Positions 24,717 through 38,465 are shown, numbered from the stretch's first letter. The stretch: DNA of 64,000 nt from Opisthorchis felineus (GCA_004794785.1 SJOL01000802.1:2557671-2621670), one strand, 5' to 3'. Numbers and translations: made by a program. Notes: generated by a model from the letters alone, not told the origin.

Positions 24717-26799
24717 GAGCTCAAGGAAATCCCACTGAGACACAAGCCCGGGTTGCAAGGTTCAAGTTGGGCTAAGCAGTGATGTGCGACAAACACCTCA
24801 TCTATCTGGAGAAGAGAACGGGGAGATATCAGACTTCCGTGAAGTCAGTCTCCCTGAACGTGATATCGTAAGGCGATCCAAACGGTCCACCCACACACCT
24901 AGTGTAGCTTCTTGGTAGAACCAAAAACTGCGATACTTCTGAATCAGGGCACACCGCGAATAAGTGACCTTGGTTCAAATTCAACTGCGTGCTTCAGGTA
25001 TGAAAGCAGAACCTAGTGTCAAGGTATGTACTAGAACAGTACAGTGAGAGTGGAAAAGGCGTATCATCTCTCATGCCTTGAACGTATGTTGGGCCCGCAG
25101 CCTCAGTTTCCGCAATACCTATGCTATGCTCATGTCACCCGGACTCATCAACTAACTGACTCGCCCTTACCGGTAAAAAAGTTTATGTTTGATGGGCTTA
25201 ATGCATGAACGTTTTACTGACCTCTGTATCACGTGACTCACGGCCAATCGCTTCCTCACCAGGTCGGGCAAAGTTCTAGTCAATAGCATTTGTGTGATTG
25301 GTAAGGTAAACACTGGCGACGCACTCCGGCTGACGAGCTCCGTCTGCCTGTCGAGATCAAGCAGATTTATCGGTAAAAATCGGAGTACAAACATTTTCAA
25401 CTACCAAAATCTTTCGTGCTCTTCTCCTGTCTGCTTTTAGGCCTGCTTTCGAAATCGAGATTCCGGCACTATCTAGGTCAGATTAGTCTACCAGTAAGAA
25501 TCACACGACAAGAAACTTTACAGCCACATTTCCTGATCTAGTAGCCACTAATTCAAGCAGTTTGAATAAAATAAAACACTCTCATATTCAGGCGTATTCA
25601 CTAGCTTTTGCTGTCACAAATATCTTCAAGTTTTATTGTTTCAAGTGGAACCAGCTTAAGGAAATCCCTTGAAGATTTGCCTAAGTACAGTGAGGAACAA
25701 AGATGAGACTTTTTCAGACCACTAAGGTTTTACCAGCGCGATGAAAACCCCTAGCTTGGCATAACTCGAACTCCGGATATTTGATCTGCTGCGATGGTGT
25801 ACGATTCCCAAACTTTACTGCCATTAAACAGCCTCTTCCTTGAAACATACAACCTTGAAACATTTGCAAAAAGCCCGAATAAGAAAATCTCGTGATCAAT
25901 TTTTGACGCCTTTGTGACTCTAATGGGCTTCCTGCTATACCAGGTGAAAAAGGCTGATTTGTGAATCTGATTTGCCCATCTATTTGTCTTTCACTAAACA
26001 CAGACTGTGAATCTTGAATACTGGATCAGTAAACTGGCACAGTTTGGCCAGAAATTGAGGAACGTTTCAACGTTGGAATATCGTGTTGCTAATGGGTAGC
26101 GCTGCTGCACGCCGAGTGCCCTCGCCCTAATGAGGGAGAACCGCCATTTCAATGAAAGGCAAACAGCTGTCAGACACTGTTGCAGCCAAATCGAGGGAGC
26201 AGGGGTGTTTGTGTAATTTTAATTCATTACTAAACTAAGACCTGAGTATGTAACAAATCACACCAAACGGGGAAACTGCCTCACCGACGTAAGCACCGGA
26301 AAAGGCTACCTTTGATATTCTCATGAAAAGCGTGAACTGATAGGATAAGCACAACATATTTAATATCAAAGGTGCATCTCAAGGCTTCATACTCGACAAT
26401 TCTGTGATCTTTATGCAGGTATGAGGGTGTCAGCCCGATTCTTGATAGTGATGCAGCGCATCCTCAGAGTCAAATACGTTACCGTATAGTTTAACATACG
26501 GTTAACCTAAAGAACACGGAAAAATTTCAGGCTGGATGATGTAAACGATGCGTCTTCCCAAATTATTTTGTTATTGACGAAGATTTTTAGAGTCGTGGTG
26601 ACTAAATGTGACTTTCTGTTTTTCATATTGAAAGCCAAGATGTAGCATATAGGATCCTTCTGGTGGTTGGTTTACACACTGCGCATATACCGTATATTGA
26701 TTTTTAAGTGAAGTGTAGCCTAACTGATCCGTGACTAATTTCTTCCTTAACGTTTCTGATTATGTGGACAAGAGACCTTAGGTTAGTGCAAACAAAAAG
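24717..26799. other. Gene-free stretch
   Basis: Short frames only, up to 95 codons (25714-26001, minus); no domain or repeat family recognised. Confidence 0.45.
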
Positions 26800-27060
26800 A
26801 TGTCACCTGATGGCGCATACTACTAATGACGTATTCGAGTAGTGTCTGGTCGAGAGTCGGAGCGCCACCCCCGCATCTGATGGATGGTTGGTATGGAAAT
26901 TACTGAACCATTTTGTAGTGTTTGTTTTTTTATTGTCCAGTACTCAGGTAACGTTTGGGAAAGTTTAATAAGATGTTTACTTCCAAAAGCTCTGTGAAAA
27001 TGTGGTTTTTGCATTGTTGTATGGTAACGTATAACCAGTTAGTTCGTGGTAGTCAGTGAA
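26800..27060 (+). mobile_element. Degenerate solo LTR fragment
   Basis: Shares the block ACTACTAATGACG...CGAGTAGT and the following GCATCTGATGGATGG with the other LTRs, then an AAGATGTTTACTTCC segment like that in the solo LTR at 18868. The 3' end has decayed and no Gag-Pol follows. Confidence 0.5.
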
Positions 27061-27234
27061 CAGCCCCGCACTAGAAGATGCTGTTGCTTTTAGCTTTAGT
27101 TTTCGGAAAGGAAAAGAGAAAATGGAGAACATGGTTTCAGAAAGAGGGAAAGTAAAACATACAAACAGACTGTCATTGTTTCTTTTCGTCCGGTTACACC
27201 ACGCAACGCCCTCCAAGTTGACATTCTACACCAA

Positions 27235-27260
27235 CTCCCTGTCTAGGCTTGGGCAACCTG
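27235..27260 (+). mobile_element. SINE-A fragment
   Basis: Only CTGTCTAGGCTTGGGCAACC of the body is present. Confidence 0.5.
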
Positions 27261-28029
27261 AAGACGAAATTGGACTCCACATCGTTCAATAACTCTACGT
27301 CGTGTACTCTAGAATTTTCTTTTTAGATTTGGGGAATTTTCTGTTTAAAAAATCAAAAGCCGACATCATCAATAAGCGAAGCCGCTAGGCTTGTCCACTC
27401 AAATTGTGAATCGAAACATTCAAAGTAAGCATGGGGTGTCTGAGCTCACCAATCAATTTGTAGTGTTCAATATTGGTGCCGGAGATTAACATATGTGTTT
27501 ACAGACTTGGCTGCATCCAGTAGCTCAGTCGGTGAGATCACTGAAACCGGCTCATTCCCTTGCAGAAGATAGTCATAACAAAGTGAAGTATTGGACGGTT
27601 ACCCGGAGCAGTTGTTCGTTTCTTCATTATTTTAAGTCAGAATGTTTATAACCTCACTGATTTTTTGCAGAAGAAGCTAGTTCTTCTAAGGGTTTGAGTA
27701 GTTCAGTTTTGCTGTGTTTCGTCTTCCCCTGAATAGTACATGACAACTGATATCACGAGTACGCATTCCTGCGTTTCCAGAAGTTCGATTATTGCACCAA
27801 AATTGTTCAGTACCCTTTTCCAATGCCTGTTATTCCCCACCGTTCACTCTCTTTGGCCACTAGGGAGCAACAGATTAATTCTGGTTACTTGATTGCTCGG
27901 ACACTGGATAGGATGTACGGAACTGTGACGGTCCACTCTCAAATATGACAGTATAGTTGTCTGTTGGTAGATTTGGCCGATTTTTCGGTTAGGGATTCTG
28001 TAACTGAAGAAAATCTGCGTTAAAAATCC

Positions 28030-28310
28030 ATGAACCACTGCACAGCTGTTTCATCCTTATTGGGAATCATCAGCAGTGCACGTCCCACGAAAATCCACTG
28101 GAGAGTTTCGAACCCGCGACCTCTCAGCTAGTGGTTTGGACACAACCGTTAGGCCATGTGATTATCTCTCACTTTGATAGGATATAGCAGCACTCATCCT
28201 TCAGTCACGGAAACAACACCGTGTAGTCACGTGTTGACTGGCTCCTGAGACTTGTCAGACGGAAGTCTCACTCACTTGGTGAATTTTATTCTTCCTCTAA
28301 GCTACTTATT
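28030..28310 (-). mobile_element. SINE-C, near full length
   Basis: Cleanest copy: CAGCTGTTTCATCCTTATTG, GGGAATCATCAGCAGTGCAC, GTTTCGAACCCGCGACC (box B), TAGGCCATGTGATTATC, GTGGTCACGTGTTGACTGG-like block and the CACTTGGTGAATTTTATTC tail. Confidence 0.7.
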
Positions 28311-28647
28311 GATTGTTGGTAGTCTGGACAGACTCTGGAATTTTCAAATATGTATATGCCATTTAAAGAAGAAAATAGGACAAACCACGGGTTTCGCTTG
28401 AGCGCATCGATTTCGCGTAAGAGTGAGGGACAGTCATGCATGCTAGACCAACCCTTTAGTGACGGTACGGTGGGTGTTCGTATGAGGGAAACTGTTCCAA
28501 CTTAGCACAGCACAACAGGCAGTTTCCAAGCATAGTCGAGAATACCCGTTTTGGACAGCTTAAAGCTGGATAGTTGATATCATGTCATGCATCTTTATTT
28601 GCCTTTACATGATAAAAGTAGCCAAACAGTGTTTTCAGAACTAGCAT

Positions 28648-28652
<5 letters not shown>

Positions 28653-28689
<37 letters not shown>
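28653..28689 (+). repeat. (AT)n microsatellite
   Basis: Pure AT dinucleotide run of about 18 units. Confidence 0.95.
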
Positions 28690-28692
<3 letters not shown>

Positions 28693-30124
28693 AGTGAACG
28701 TTCAAGATAGCTCACAGGACTCCTGGTATAGAAGGTGTCGGCGATCCGGCCTACTTAAATCGTCCATAGGCAGCTGACTGATAAACCGATGACCCCGCCA
28801 ACATTTTTTGCCGATTAGTGGAAATTCAATGTAAACAGAGTTGCCTCGTTTTTGCCTGTAGGTTGATGTTTGCGTTTTACCGAGTCTTCCTCGGGATACA
28901 ATGAAAAGTGTCAGTTCTCGGTTGCCAACAGGGCATTCTGTTCACGTCTCCGATGATTCTAAACCTTCTCTTCGTGAGAAACGTTTTTTCGTTTGTTTTA
29001 TGGTTCGCATTCGACTTTACCTAGTTGGTACATAAAGCCCATCTATTTTATGATGTTCCACAGGAAAGCGGAACCTCATGACCGACGACCGGTTCAAGTT
29101 TCCATCTTCTTGACGCTTCAGTGCTGACTGTTTGAGGCACAGCTTAAAACACTGCGTCACCAATTAAATCCAACTAACTCGGTACAAAGAAGCCCGCCAT
29201 AGGGATAATGATAGCGGAGAATCATCTGCATCAATGTATCATCCGAAGAAACTAAAAGCCATATTATAAAAAGTACGATTTTGTATTCATTATTGAGAAT
29301 GTAAAGTTAAACAGTTGTACCAAACATTTCGGGCTCCAAAGTCCTTCAATCATGCAAGGGAGAAGTGCGAATAGGTTATGAATACCACCTACACAGCTTT
29401 GTTGTGTTAGTAGATGGCGTACAAGGTAAACAATATAAAAAAATCGCTCCACCTCAACATTTCGTTCACCCTATAGCGAAAGCTTCACGAAGGTATGAGA
29501 CGATAGTAGGCAACCAAAGAATATGCACTAGAAAAAAATTCTATTGATTGATTACTTCCAATTAGTCAGGAATGGTTTTGCCGAAAGGGAATTTGCGCTA
29601 GCCTACGCAGCGACTGTGTTAAATAGATCACACATCCGATGAAAGGCCATTAAGAGAAGCTCTTTGAGTGTTGATTGACAACCAACTAAAAACACGGACA
29701 ATGTGGCCGGCACCGTGCATTCTCTGTTCCCCCGTGAGATCACGCCATTAGGGATGGAGTATATAGCTGGTAATGAAAATTTAGGAAAAAAGGTGTCACT
29801 AATATTGACTCACCTTTGTAATGGACATTGCTTTAGATTTTTTGTGATTGAGCGACAGACCTTGGAGAAATCCTGTTTCCGCTCGTCCCCAAATTTCGAT
29901 CAATATTTTTTATCAGGCATCGAAAATTTCCTCTAGAAATTTGATGAAAATGTACAGCCTCATTGCGCAGAGCATTTTATGAGACCGTGGTGCGCCTTGC
30001 TTGAACAAGTTCTATGATAGAAATCACACTCACCTAGAGAGATCACAGACTGGGGTTAATTTATAATTCGCTCGAAAATCGATTTCATCGTATTCCTCAT
30101 CTGAACACGCTATAAAACTTCGAA
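28690..30124. other. No recognisable feature
   Basis: Nothing supported between the AT tract and the 30-kb repeats. Confidence 0.45.
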
Positions 30125-30640
30125 AAGTACATTCATTTACATATCACTTTGGTTTTTATGGGAGACTCAATGGAATCTTTCGTTTGTGCTATTCTTCAAG
30201 TGAGTCTCCCGTCAAAACCAAATTTGTATGCAAATGAGTGTGCACGTTGGATTTAGTACAATTTAGTTTCAAGTAGAACCTTAGATTGATGAAAATCTGG
30301 GGACTTCGCCTACCTGGTGAGCTCCAAGGAGAGCTGTCAAAGAGTTCTCAGCAACCTTGTGAGTAGTTTCCTTTATGAAAATTTACTGTGACGTCTCGAA
30401 TATCCTGTCAATTGAAACATAAGGCAGCCTGTGTGCAGCACATTCAGTTGAACAATATCATAAAAGAGAGTTTCAGTTGAGTCTCTCGTGAAGACCAAAT
30501 GGATTTGCAAATGAGTATTTGTCGAAGTCAGTTTAATTTGGGTTCAAGTAGAACATAAAGTTGAAGGAAACTTGGAGACTGCGCCTACATGATGAGCCCA
30601 AAGTGGAGGAGCGAAACCGGTCGTGGGCTGTCGAAAATGC
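30125..30640 (-). repeat. 293-bp-family repeat, two units
   Basis: Two successive minus-strand units (GTAGAACCTTAG... and GTAGAACATAAAG...) with an inverted module at the left edge. More diverged than the 12-kb array. Confidence 0.75.
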
Positions 30641-30884
30641 TGCACAAATATTTTTTTAAACTTTGAAATTATGTGCAACATATCTGAGGATACCTTTACA
30701 CATTACAATACTCAAACGGAAACTGTGGTCATCTACACAGTGGTCTCGCCGTTCTTGGGGTCTCACCGGAACTCTAAACTGCAACTTATAGTTACCTTGG
30801 TGTTAATGGGGAGATAGAGCAAAAGTTCTCCTAAATCATGTCACCAGACTGTTCCTCATAAACAATAGGGTGACGCAACCTTGG

Positions 30885-31420
30885 ATATTGTACAGTCTGT
30901 GGAGCGAAACTGGCTGCGGGTTGTCCTGAGTTTTCGTCGACTTTATGAGTAGTGAAGGAAGTAGATGTATTACTACAGATTTTCCCGCTGTAACGAGATA
31001 CTATTTGGTAAAACACATACAAAAAGCAAAACACAGTGTGGTTGGATCACTTGGTGGCGTATGGTTTTACGACATACTGTTCAACTGGTCACCATCATTT
31101 GTTAGTCAAAGTAAAACCGGATGTGAAGTTTGGAAACAAAGCCAATGCTGTTTCGGTTTTATTCAGACCCGATTTGGTGCAAGTTGAATTTCTCGCTTAT
31201 GATATTCTTCAACCGAATTTGCTGTACAAAGACTACCTCATGTATCAGCTGGTGCGATATTCGAGATATCGCAGCTAATTTTCATAACTTAACAAACTAT
31301 ACGTAAGGATACTCAAGATTCCTCGACGGTCCATGACCGATTTATCTCATTTTCGAGCTCATCAGATAGGCACAGCCCCCGAATTTCAGTAAACCTCATG
31401 TTTTCCATGAACTCAAACTT
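30885..31420. repeat. 293-bp-family pieces in opposing orientation
   Basis: A minus piece at 30895-30955 (GACTTTATGAGTAGTG) and a plus piece at 31185-31420 (CTACCTCATGTATCAGCTGG, CGATATTCGAGATATCGC, GCTCATCAGATAGGCACAG) around unrelated sequence. Confidence 0.6.
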
Positions 31421-32008
31421 GACGCAGTCCGCGAAAGCCCTCAGTTGTAAACCAAGTTGATGTCAACGGGAGGTGCTGCACACAGGTTCACCTAATGTTT
31501 CTACTGGTGCCATACTCCAGATATAGCAGAATATTTTCTTGAAGGAATACTACTCATAAGTCTACCGAAGGCCCTGCAACAACCCATGTATTATTTGAAA
31601 ACTATACCATGTTGGCTGGATGTACGGAGGAAGTTGCTTTGTGATGCCATCACCCTCGAATTCCAGCTGAATGTGAGTTTCCTTTCTTTGGCATAGAATT
31701 GGATGCCGACGATTACTTCGCCAGGAAATCGTTCGTATAAACAATTGCCTGAAAGCATTCGTGTGTATAGTTAGATATGGATGGAAATGTGCTTGTGTCC
31801 GTCTACAGCTGGTTGATACAAAAATCTTGAAGTATTCGCCTGATGGGGGTCTGTAATGAACATTTCCCTTTATCGATCCATGTGTGGTTTGGCTAATCAA
31901 CCATGTTGAAACGGAAAGGTCGTCGTTTTTCTCTTAACCTGCTGTGGAGGATCGCAGAGGAATCGCTCTGCATGCTATGCTTCTTTGCAAATAATGGAAT
32001 CAATGAAT

Positions 32009-32190
32009 CGTTCAGCTGTAACACGCTTTTGGTACCTAACTGTCATGCCCCCAGAAGGAATCACGAGGGCTGGGATACTACCAGGTTGCCCAAACCTAGA
32101 CAGGAGAAGTCGAGATGCAGAGTTCTGGTTCGAAGCACGGAACTCCCAGTCAGTAAATTCGGGCTCTAACCACTGAGCCAACCCACCCCG
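32009..32190 (-). mobile_element. SINE-A, full length
   Basis: Minus-strand copy with box A (TTGGCTCAGTGGTTAGAGC on that strand) and the full body. Imperfect target duplication ATCAATGAAT (31999-32008) and ATCAAAGAAT (32191-32200). Confidence 0.8.
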
Positions 32191-32809
32191 ATCAAAGAAT
32201 GGACGTGTTTCCAAATGGCGTCTTCAAAAGCTTAAATATCTGCCGTCGTCACTGACTGATCCCAAGTACGGTAGAGAAAATGGAACCCAACTGTCCGAAG
32301 GGAGCCACTCTAAAAAGTGAAGTACCAGGTCGATTGGATGAATGTGTCACGTGCACGCTGGGACCGTACGAATGTATGAAGTGATTGGCCAAAATACCAA
32401 CCAATCAGGGTAGAGAATTTACAACTCGGTGCTTCTCGTTCCGTCACGAAGATTCTAGGTTGTCCTTGTGGAACATTCCCTGATAACCCTATGAATGCAG
32501 TTGTGCTAATTTTTTGTCTCCATAAAAGGCTATCTCTTGCCACCATGTTTTTTATATACCGTAGCGCAGGAAACAAGAATCAGAGGACCGACGCAGGTTT
32601 CGCTCTACCGTCTGCAGTAGTGAACACCAAGGACTACCGGGTCCTAGGCCAAGTGTTTGCTGATACGTCGTCCGCTAAGCATAAACCTGTACATATGCAG
32701 TCCATGCCTCGGAGAGTTTTCACTAGGGTCTGGTGTGAACCACTCAGTATTGCATATCAGATCAGTGGTCTCTTAGAATGATAAAAAAAGCCTGTACAAA
32801 TAAAGATAA

Positions 32810-32978
32810 TCGTTCAGCTGTAGCACCCTTTCGGTGCTTAGCTGCCATGCAACCCGAAGGAAGCACGAGGGCTGGGATATTGCCAGGTTGCCCAAGCCTA
32901 GACAGAGGAAGTCGAGAGACAGAGGTCGGTTTCCGGTTAGTAAATCCGCGCTCTAACCACTGAGCCATCCCGCCCCCC
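32810..32978 (-). mobile_element. SINE-A, near full length
   Basis: Minus-strand copy ending GGGCGGGATGGCTCAGTGG on that strand. A small deletion removes most of box B. Confidence 0.8.
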
Positions 32979-34159
32979 TCAAAAAAAGCGTTGAAATCGT
33001 AAGAGTTTGGATGCCTACGATAAACGTTATTGTACATTCAATTTTTATAAATTTTCACCAATTAAACTTACGCAATTTAATTGAAAACTGGCTCAAACTG
33101 TGGTCAGTAGCGATAAATATATTGCATCATCAAAACCGGTGAGTACCGCTCATACATCGGTTTGTCCGGAAAAGTTGTCAAATCTGATCGCTTTCACACT
33201 TGCTCAAAAATTATTGGTTGTTTAACTCACGGTTCCTGGATGATATGAGATCTTGTGCGGTTTATGTGGTCTGCACGCAGAGAGTGTACAAATCAATCGA
33301 TATAAATGTCACTGAGTTTGCGAAAATCTTTGCAGGTAATAAAACGAACTGAACTTTAAGACTTGACGGAGGAACTACATTTAAATGACAGCGAATATTT
33401 CAGTGACGATCAAATCACAACCGGTTAAAAATCTGTTGAGTTGACATTTGCAACAAAATCACAATGAAGGCCTTGTGGAATATTAGTAAAATATAAAAAC
33501 GGCAAATACAGACCATGTTTTCTTCGCATTTTCCCCGAAAAACTTAGATTACCAAAGTCCTTAAATCTACGGTCAGTTTAAATTTTGCGCGCGAATCATG
33601 TGTTTACTGAAAATATGTGAGGAGCTATGAAGTCCACTCCCCTGATTGCATAAAATGTAAACCATGGTTTACGCTGATAATACGCACCTCAAGTTTATGA
33701 GGAAATGATAGTTGGTCGTGAGTGTCGGCTACTGGCGAGCTAATCTCATGAATCTAGTGATGACTGAAAGACGCGCGATAGACAAGACATAAACCCAAAC
33801 AGTGTCATGTCAAGAATAAACCACTCACCTGTGTCAGAGTCTTTTGGATCCACAGATATTAGTGAGTATGATTAATCAGTATTGGTTCAGTGAATAGGTG
33901 AGGTCAAATCAACAGCCCATTCGTTTGAACAGTCTCCTCGCAGTCTTGATTCAATGATGCAGTAAATTTCACACAACAAAGGAAACCACTGGACTCTGTC
34001 CTAGTCAGAGTCGGAGTCAAAATGCGAATTTTACAGCTTCAGTCGAAGATGGCTTGCAGGTCTCAAGCGTCCATGGCGCCACCTGAGTAGGAAGCTTTGA
34101 CAAGCAGGTCACTCGATAGACACAAGCGATACAGTTACTGCTTCATCGTTCGAGACGTC
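32979..34159. other. No recognisable feature
   Basis: A+T-rich with no frames of note. Confidence 0.5.
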
Positions 34160-34420
34160 ATGGGTCAAGTGTGAACACGTTCGTGTGCTCCGGTATGGAA
34201 GTACAGGTGTGCCCAACCTAAGCTGGTTTAGTGACAGTAACACGATCGCCTCACATGTTGGGTGTCCAGAGTTCGAACCCCAGCGCTGCAGAGGATACGC
34301 ATTGTTGACGACTTTTGATAAGAGCAAAACTCGAGCTCAGCGCTTCTTCGGTTTGGTGTGGACTTACCAGAATAACTGCGTCAAGACAGGAGAACGACTG
34401 CACAGACGGGAGTGACAATA
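34160..34420 (+). mobile_element. SINE-B, long copy
   Basis: GTGAACACGTTCGTGTGCTC leader, tRNA-like part with GAGTTCGAACCCCAGC, then TTTGATAAGAGCAAAACTCG and a tail shared with the 8562 copy. It ends about 50 bp before the orphan exon-like frame. Confidence 0.65.
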
Positions 34421-34472
34421 ACGCAAATGCTCCGAGTCCCGCAATCCCTTACGATGTATCAAAATTCTATGA

Positions 34473-34985
34473 AAGGTTTGCATTTTATCGAGGTCATCTT
34501 TGAAGGAGGTGAAAAGAGGACGGTTATTTCGCAAGAGGAAGCAACAGGAACATCGTAGCGAAATGAATCCAGTCCCCCTGGCGTCGTTTACACAAGGTTT
34601 TTTCGAGAAATCTCCTGAAGAAAGTAAATTAGAGGGTCTTCAAAACTTTTTCGAACAGGTACCAATTGCCTACATTTTGGACAATCCCATTACCTCCGTG
34701 TTTGAATTTCGCTCAAATAAAAAGTCCCCATTGCACTGCAGGAAACATACATACCAGACTGGCTTTAAAAAGTTTCCACCAGCTGATAATGAGGCTTCCG
34801 CAACGGCGAGGTCCAGTTTGTTTCCTATGAATGGTCATGAGTGGTGTGGACCATCTGCATGCAAATCAGTGGTCCAAAATCAAATAGATCACGTAATGAA
34901 CGCAAGCTGGTCCCGTGTATTGGCACGTCTTTCCGATAGCAGTGATCTGGTAAAGCATATTGGTAAAGCGCCTAAGCACCTAGAG
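34473..34985 (+). CDS. Orphan coding-like exon, unknown function
   Basis: An open frame runs from the stop at 34470-34472 to a stop at 35001, with a first ATG at 34563. The part before 34985 has balanced composition (KR-rich start, then FFE, FPP and HEWCGP motifs) unlike repeat-derived frames nearby. A good splice-donor match (GAG|GTAAC) occurs at 34985/34986, on a codon boundary. Beyond it the frame enters a 293-bp-family repeat and stops within six codons, which supports an exon ending at the donor. Possible acceptors precede it (AG near 34492 or 34505), after a pyrimidine-rich stretch. No domain is recognised and no partner exon was found, so it could be an isolated chance frame. Confidence 0.35.
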
Positions 34986-34990
34986 GTAAC

Positions 34991-35350
34991 ACCTTACTCA
35001 TAAGGTTGCTGAAGACAACCCAAGACCGGCTTTGCATTTTTTCAGACTCATCAGATAGGCACAGTCCTCGAGTTTCCCCTCAAACAACCATACATTCTAC
35101 TTGGACGGAATTCACCGAATCCGCTCATTTCCACAGTAATTCGGTTTTGACGAGAGACTACGTGAACTTCGTAGGCAACTGAAACGAATCAGCAAGTCCC
35201 ATTCAACTTGGGAACATGAGACCGACAAAAACTCGGGGACTACGCTTGAAGAAGGGTGAAACCGTTCGTGTCTGCTGGACAGTTTTCAGCAGTAGTTTTG
35301 TTAGTAGTGTATAAACTGTATTAGAAATCTTCAGTATTCTACCTACTGAG
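34991..35350. repeat. 293-bp-family pieces in opposing orientation
   Basis: Plus blocks CTTACTCATAAGGTTGCTG and CTCATCAGATAGGCACAGTC, then minus blocks AAACTCGGGGACTACG and CAGTTTTCAGCAG near 35230-35300. Confidence 0.65.
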
Positions 35351-36734
35351 GCTGCTTGTCACAGTACACTCGGTTGAAGAAGGCCGTCATTGACGAGGAA
35401 TTTGCCTGGATTCTCCCGCCAGAACCAAATACGGATGCAAGTGGAAGTATGTGGTACCTGTTCCAAGTGTTTGAGAGACCCACGAGACTGCATCTTCACG
35501 AGTGTACTATACGCACGGTTCCCTTGTCACTGGACAAGAGAACTACAGTAAAAACATTCACATCTGTTCAACAGTTTGTGCTTTAAAGCGACGGACTGGG
35601 GTGATATAAAATTTATGATAGTATATTTCGAAAAATCTGGTCACCTGAAAATAGAATTTGCTAATAAGAGATTAAAAAACTTTCAAAAACATGATGTATT
35701 GCGAATGCCCAGGGTTGGCAACAGTAAACATGGTTGACAATCTGTTTATGCAAACGGACACAGAAAACTTAAGCGAGACAAATGGCAGGGTCCTTCTTGA
35801 ATTTGCCTCCATCATCAGCGTCATTTCGGCATTTTTCGGTTAGCAGGAAAGCGACATGCCTCGGGCAGATTTGTTCCGTTGACAACAGCTTGCTCAAAAC
35901 AAAACCTGCCTGGTTTTGCGATTGTTCCATCATCTACGCATCTCATCAAAACAAATTTCATCAGAATGAAAAGTTGCAAATGTTTTTATCATACTGTTTC
36001 CAACATGGAAGTAAAGTCACATTTTGAAAAAAATGGTCAAATTTAGCTAGAAAGTGATGCATGGGAAGTTTTCTGCCTAAATGGCTGAAATACCTGGAAT
36101 GAGGTGTGAGATGTTCAGAACTAACCCCCCCCCCATAGATGCTAGGAATTTGGGGCTCTGAAATCGTACATTTGTAATCGGGTTGCAAAAAGCTTCTCGA
36201 CACAAGGTACTGTTCGTTTGTGCGAGTTTAGTAAGCCGTTTGTTGTTACTTAACACGGAGTCAAGCAATTGTGATCAAGGTTCACACATGACATTCGAAA
36301 AAGCAACGTTAGACTCATCTAGATTGATCCTATAACGAGAACGAAAAGGGACGCAGGAATTTCTACGTGGCACGGGTACCGGGTCAAATTACCTAATGTA
36401 GGCTTTTGGCAGATCAGATGCGAACAGTGGGCTAATTCGGCTAGACAGATTGGACAAATATTTTTTACGTAGAAATTCTGAACGTGAGGAACGGATGGCA
36501 ACAGCCGGAGCATTCGTCGGATTACGATGGTTGATCGTTTTCGAACCGTTTTTTTGCATTTGGCATGCAATTCGAAATGCAAATTCTCGATTAACTACAT
36601 GCCTCATGTTGACTAGGTGGGTTTGATTGGTTTGGTCCGTTGCTCTCAGCGTCAGTCACTTTGGTCGGCGTTCACCTGGTCCAAAAAGAGATTTGGTCAT
36701 TTTTATCTATGCTAACCTTGAATGTTTTGATCGA
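35351..36734. other. Gene-free stretch
   Basis: Includes a C-run at about 36125-36133. Opposed 60-90-codon frames at 35.8-36.6 kb lack motifs. Confidence 0.4.
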
Positions 36735-36915
36735 AGTGTAAGAGCTAATCACAATGCTGTTCGACCGCTCGAAGTCGAACACTGGCCAGGTCAGGGGTTC
36801 GAAACTTTCTTAGTTTTGTGAGGTGCATTCCGCTGACGATTCCCAATAAGAATGAAAAGTCTGTACACTGCTTCTTGGCTTTCTTGCATGGATTGGCTTT
36901 GAGGACAGGACAAAA
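36735..36915 (+). mobile_element. SINE-C, 3' part
   Basis: GAGCTAATCACAATGCTG, AGGGGTTCGAAAC (box B), ACGATTCCCAATAAGAATG and CTGCTTCTTGGCTTTC in order. Confidence 0.6.
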
Positions 36916-38465
36916 TCTCACAATACCTCCGCCAACAGCAGAAGAGATATCTTGTGGCGCGAGACGAATTCCGATATATCTCCCAGTAAGCACGGGCGTG
37001 TAGTCCGGTTTTGTGCGCGATCTTCACCTGTCACAAGATGAGTCATCTGGCGCCACCTTTTCCAAGGGATCATCCGAACAAAGATTATTCAAATGTAACA
37101 CGCACTGCCATTTCACTGGGCTGTGTTATCACCAACAAGTATAAGAGTGATACAGTTAGGTTATTTATCGATCGGACACAACGCTTCGTGAGATCCATTT
37201 TGGATTACACTTATTACTGTTTTATGGAGGAAGTCGTAATCTAATCAAAAACCGAGAGAATCCACGCACCACGTGTTGAGTGGTACTCAGCAGTTTGTCC
37301 TCAATGATCTTCAACCCCAGAGGACGCTGAGTATGTTCGTGCATCAGAAATGAGATTAGGACTCACTCACTTCGCGAAACTGAAAACTGGTTTGCGGATC
37401 ACTGGAAGTGGTGAGGGTGAAACCACTCACGAAGTTGTTAGTCTTTGGTCACTGAGATAGATCGGATTATCCTTTTTAGGTTAGCACAATGATCATAACA
37501 GAACGGCGCCGTTCATATTGACAAACCGATGAACCAAACGGTGAATGATCAATAGAGGATCGAATTCGCACAAGTCACTTCCGATAGCACAGTGGCCGCT
37601 TCATATGTTGGCAAGCAACGCCTTTGGATACAGCTGACAGCTCAAAACTCGCTTTAGCGTGCGTCGGCGTAAATGAACTTCATCATTCGTCATCTGGTCT
37701 CTCGTTATTGGCTTGTTGCGTAGCTACCTTTGTCGTATGTCGAACCTAGTCCGCATTACAAAAGCCTGAAGGAATAGTACATAGCCGGAAAGTTAGAATG
37801 TCGTTGGCCCTGTGAGCCTCTTCCTGAGTGGGACTCATCAGGTGGACATGGTGTGTGTCTGGTTGGTTACCGTCTGGCATATCGTTGCGTGGCAATCAAC
37901 CACAATTACGCGCTAAACGATCATGAATAAAAGTATATGATTGGATGGCTCTTGTGATCAAGTTTGTCATGGCATTCGACTACTTGGGAACAACCACGCG
38001 ATCCTCGTTGAGCCCATGAGGCTTGGATCTAAAGCCTCCGTGAGCTTGGTCCCGAATCGACCGTATGTTCTCAAGTGCTAAACGTCTTGAAGGTCCAAAT
38101 GATGTGAACTTTAAGAGGGCCGCCTGGAAGCTTTATTCTAAGGGGTGTAAAGTTCAGCAATCGGTTGTCTATCAATATGCCATCGTTGTTTGATCAAACC
38201 GTACAAACTGGTGACTTAGCCACTGTAGTCAGTGTTGACTTTGCAGGCCATAAAGCCACAATCTGAGTTATCAGGCCTTAGAACACTGGCGGTGCGTTGC
38301 AGCTTCCTTCATACCATTGGAGCGAATCAGTCTTGTCTGTTTAGTTACGATGATCGCCGCTTGTTGCCCAATCCATATGAGCTGTCTGTATGTAGATCCC
38401 TAGAAAGAACGCGGCAGTAAATTGGATGGGTCAGTATCCAAAAGATAAGACCATTTTATAAACGC
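36916..38465. other. No recognisable feature
   Basis: Mixed composition, small frames only. Confidence 0.45.
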
